From assembly GCA_038210415.1 (NCBI GenBank), contig JBBQWS010000016.1, positions 1-60,625 of the forward strand: a stretch of DNA of 60,625 nucleotides. Reading direction: 5' to 3'. The notes beneath the pieces were generated by a model. It did not search any database, was not told the DNA's origin, and saw only the letters and a program-made list of their open reading frames with translations. A program made the translations under genes and the position numbers. This DNA is from JBBQWS01 sp038210415. GTDB lineage: Bacteria; Actinomycetota; Actinomycetes; Prado026. Below are positions 59,987-60,625 of this stretch, one piece after another; position 1 is the stretch's first letter, and the number at the start of each line of letters is the position of its first letter.

Positions 59987-60397
59987 ATGGACCTCGAAGC
60001 AGCACGAGCGTTCGTCCGGGAGCACCACCAGGCGATCCTGACGACGAGCCGCGACGACGGCTCCCCCCAGATGTCCCCGGTGGGAGTCGCTGTCGACGCC
60101 TCGGGCCATCTCGTCGTGAGCACCCGTAGCACCGCGCTGAAGACCAAGAACCTCCGCAAGCGCCCGCGCGCGTGGCTGTGCGTGGTCAGCGACGAGTTCT
60201 ACGGCCCGTGGATCCAGGTGGAGGGTGAGGTCGAGATCGTCGAGCTCCCGGACGCTATGGAGCCGCTCGTCGACTACTACCGACAGGTGGCTGGTGAGCA
60301 CCCCGACTGGGCGGAGTACCGAGCGGCCATGGAGAGCGAGCAGCGCGTGATCCTGCAGATCACCCCGGTACGGGCCGGGCCGGACGTGTCAGGCTGA
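59987..60397 (+). CDS. PPOX-class (split-barrel) flavin/F420 oxidoreductase
   Basis: This is a 136-aa split-barrel protein. The FMN/F420-binding pattern QAILTTSRDDGSPQMSPVGVAVD and STRSTALKTKNLRKRPRAWLCV matches the PPOX class F420-dependent group. It would reduce or bind a deazaflavin or flavin cofactor, and the substrate is unknown. I chose ATG 59987 because AGGA sits 8 nt upstream; ATG 59978 would add three residues. It is divergent from the GcvT-like gene, with 96 bp between. Confidence 0.83.
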   Translation: MDLEAARAFVREHHQAILTTSRDDGSPQMSPVGVAVDASGHLVVSTRSTALKTKNLRKRPRAWLCVVSDEFYGPWIQVEGEVEIVELPDAMEPLVDYYRQVAGEHPDWAEYRAAMESEQRVILQITPVRAGPDVSG

Positions 60398-60557
60398 CGC
60401 CAACCGAAGAGGGTCCGCCATTGGAATGGCCGTGGGCGTCAATGCGCTCCGCATGCAGGACGACATTCGAGTACGAGGGGAAACACCTCGACGGGCCGGT
60501 GCACCGGCGATGAGCGCAGGAGGCGTGGCGATCGATTGGGTTGGCTCGTGCAACCGA

Positions 60558-60583
60558 AACCTGTTGTGGGGCAACGGTTTCTG
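60558..60583 (+). promoter_or_regulatory. Inverted repeat upstream of the last gene
   Basis: GAAACCTGTTG (60558-60568) and CAACGGTTTC (60574-60583) pair with one bulge, in a LacI-operator-like pattern, 26 nt before the final ATG. The rest of 60398-60609 holds no other feature I can support. Confidence 0.45.
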
Positions 60584-60609
60584 TCGGTGGGGTGGGGTAG
60601 TTTTGGGTC

Positions 60610-60625
60610 ATGTCCTCGACCGCCG
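60610..60625 (+). CDS. Start of the next gene (truncated by window edge)
   Basis: An ATG at 60610 begins MSSTA before the window ends. The inverted repeat just upstream suggests a regulated gene, or the gene of the regulator itself. Nothing more can be said. Confidence 0.35.

Overview
This is a contiguous piece of a high-GC actinobacterial chromosome. Several markers together support this: a WhiB-family regulator, a BldM-type response regulator next to guaB, a mycothiol-dependent enzyme family, the DUF2771/DUF3027/DUF2530 block, GTG and 4-nt overlapping starts, and GroEL with a His-rich tail beside groES. I cannot name the genus from sequence alone. No rRNA, tRNA, CRISPR array, phage or transposase gene was seen. 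The window starts inside an nnrD-like gene and ends five codons into the next gene.

Layout. 1-5309: nnrD tail, alr, alpha/beta hydrolase, tsaE, tsaB, rimI and tsaD, all on the + strand and mostly overlapping by 4 nt. This is a translationally coupled cell-wall and tRNA-t6A operon. 5310-8950: an accessory patch with three copies of a palindrome (family A, arms GTTGATCTTGAGCAA), a THUMP-like methyltransferase, a PHP-fold protein that has lost several metal ligands, and a frameshifted AbiEi/DUF559 gene bracketed by two palindromes. 8950-11230: groES-groEL under a CIRCE operator. 11270-18373: a WhiD-like WhiB protein, a MerR regulator with a cobalamin-binding-type domain, a helical-repeat protein, a BldM-like regulator, guaB, a DUF998 membrane protein, an aquaporin and the second IMPDH-family gene. 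18420-29834: glpD, an HD hydrolase, a membrane dipeptidase, a convergent XPB-helicase/HelR-like operon, a secreted TAP-like hydrolase, and a helicase-associated protein.

29860-30890 holds a racemase gene bracketed by inverted half-copies of a second repeat (family B, core GGGTCCCCTCATGCCACTAG). Then come a large secreted subtilase, a HAD-LarE fusion, and the cold-shock/DUF2771/DUF3027/sacsin-like/DUF2530 block. 40630-43354: a family B hairpin, a MarR gene stopped by one nonsense codon, an MFS exporter, a mycothiol-dependent-type enzyme and a 29-residue membrane microprotein. 43388-50793: a methyltransferase, a secreted propeller-like protein, an MFS transporter coupled to serC, a HIT gene bracketed by family B, citrate synthase and pdxH. 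50802-53783: the best family B hairpin, a perfect CebR-type operator, a GH1 beta-glucosidase and an AGE-family epimerase, which read as a cello-oligosaccharide operon. 53784-60625: MFS transporters, an SQR-like flavoprotein, a TetR regulator with its own operator, a GcvT-fold protein and a small flavin/F420-type protein.

Most worth checking: the two palindromic families that bracket single genes, the B12-type MerR gene inside the whiD-bldM locus, the HAD-LarE fusion, the broken MarR switch, and an exact 15-nt match to the 3' end of 16S rRNA (a perfect Shine-Dalgarno on the minus strand) in front of a 12-codon frame.
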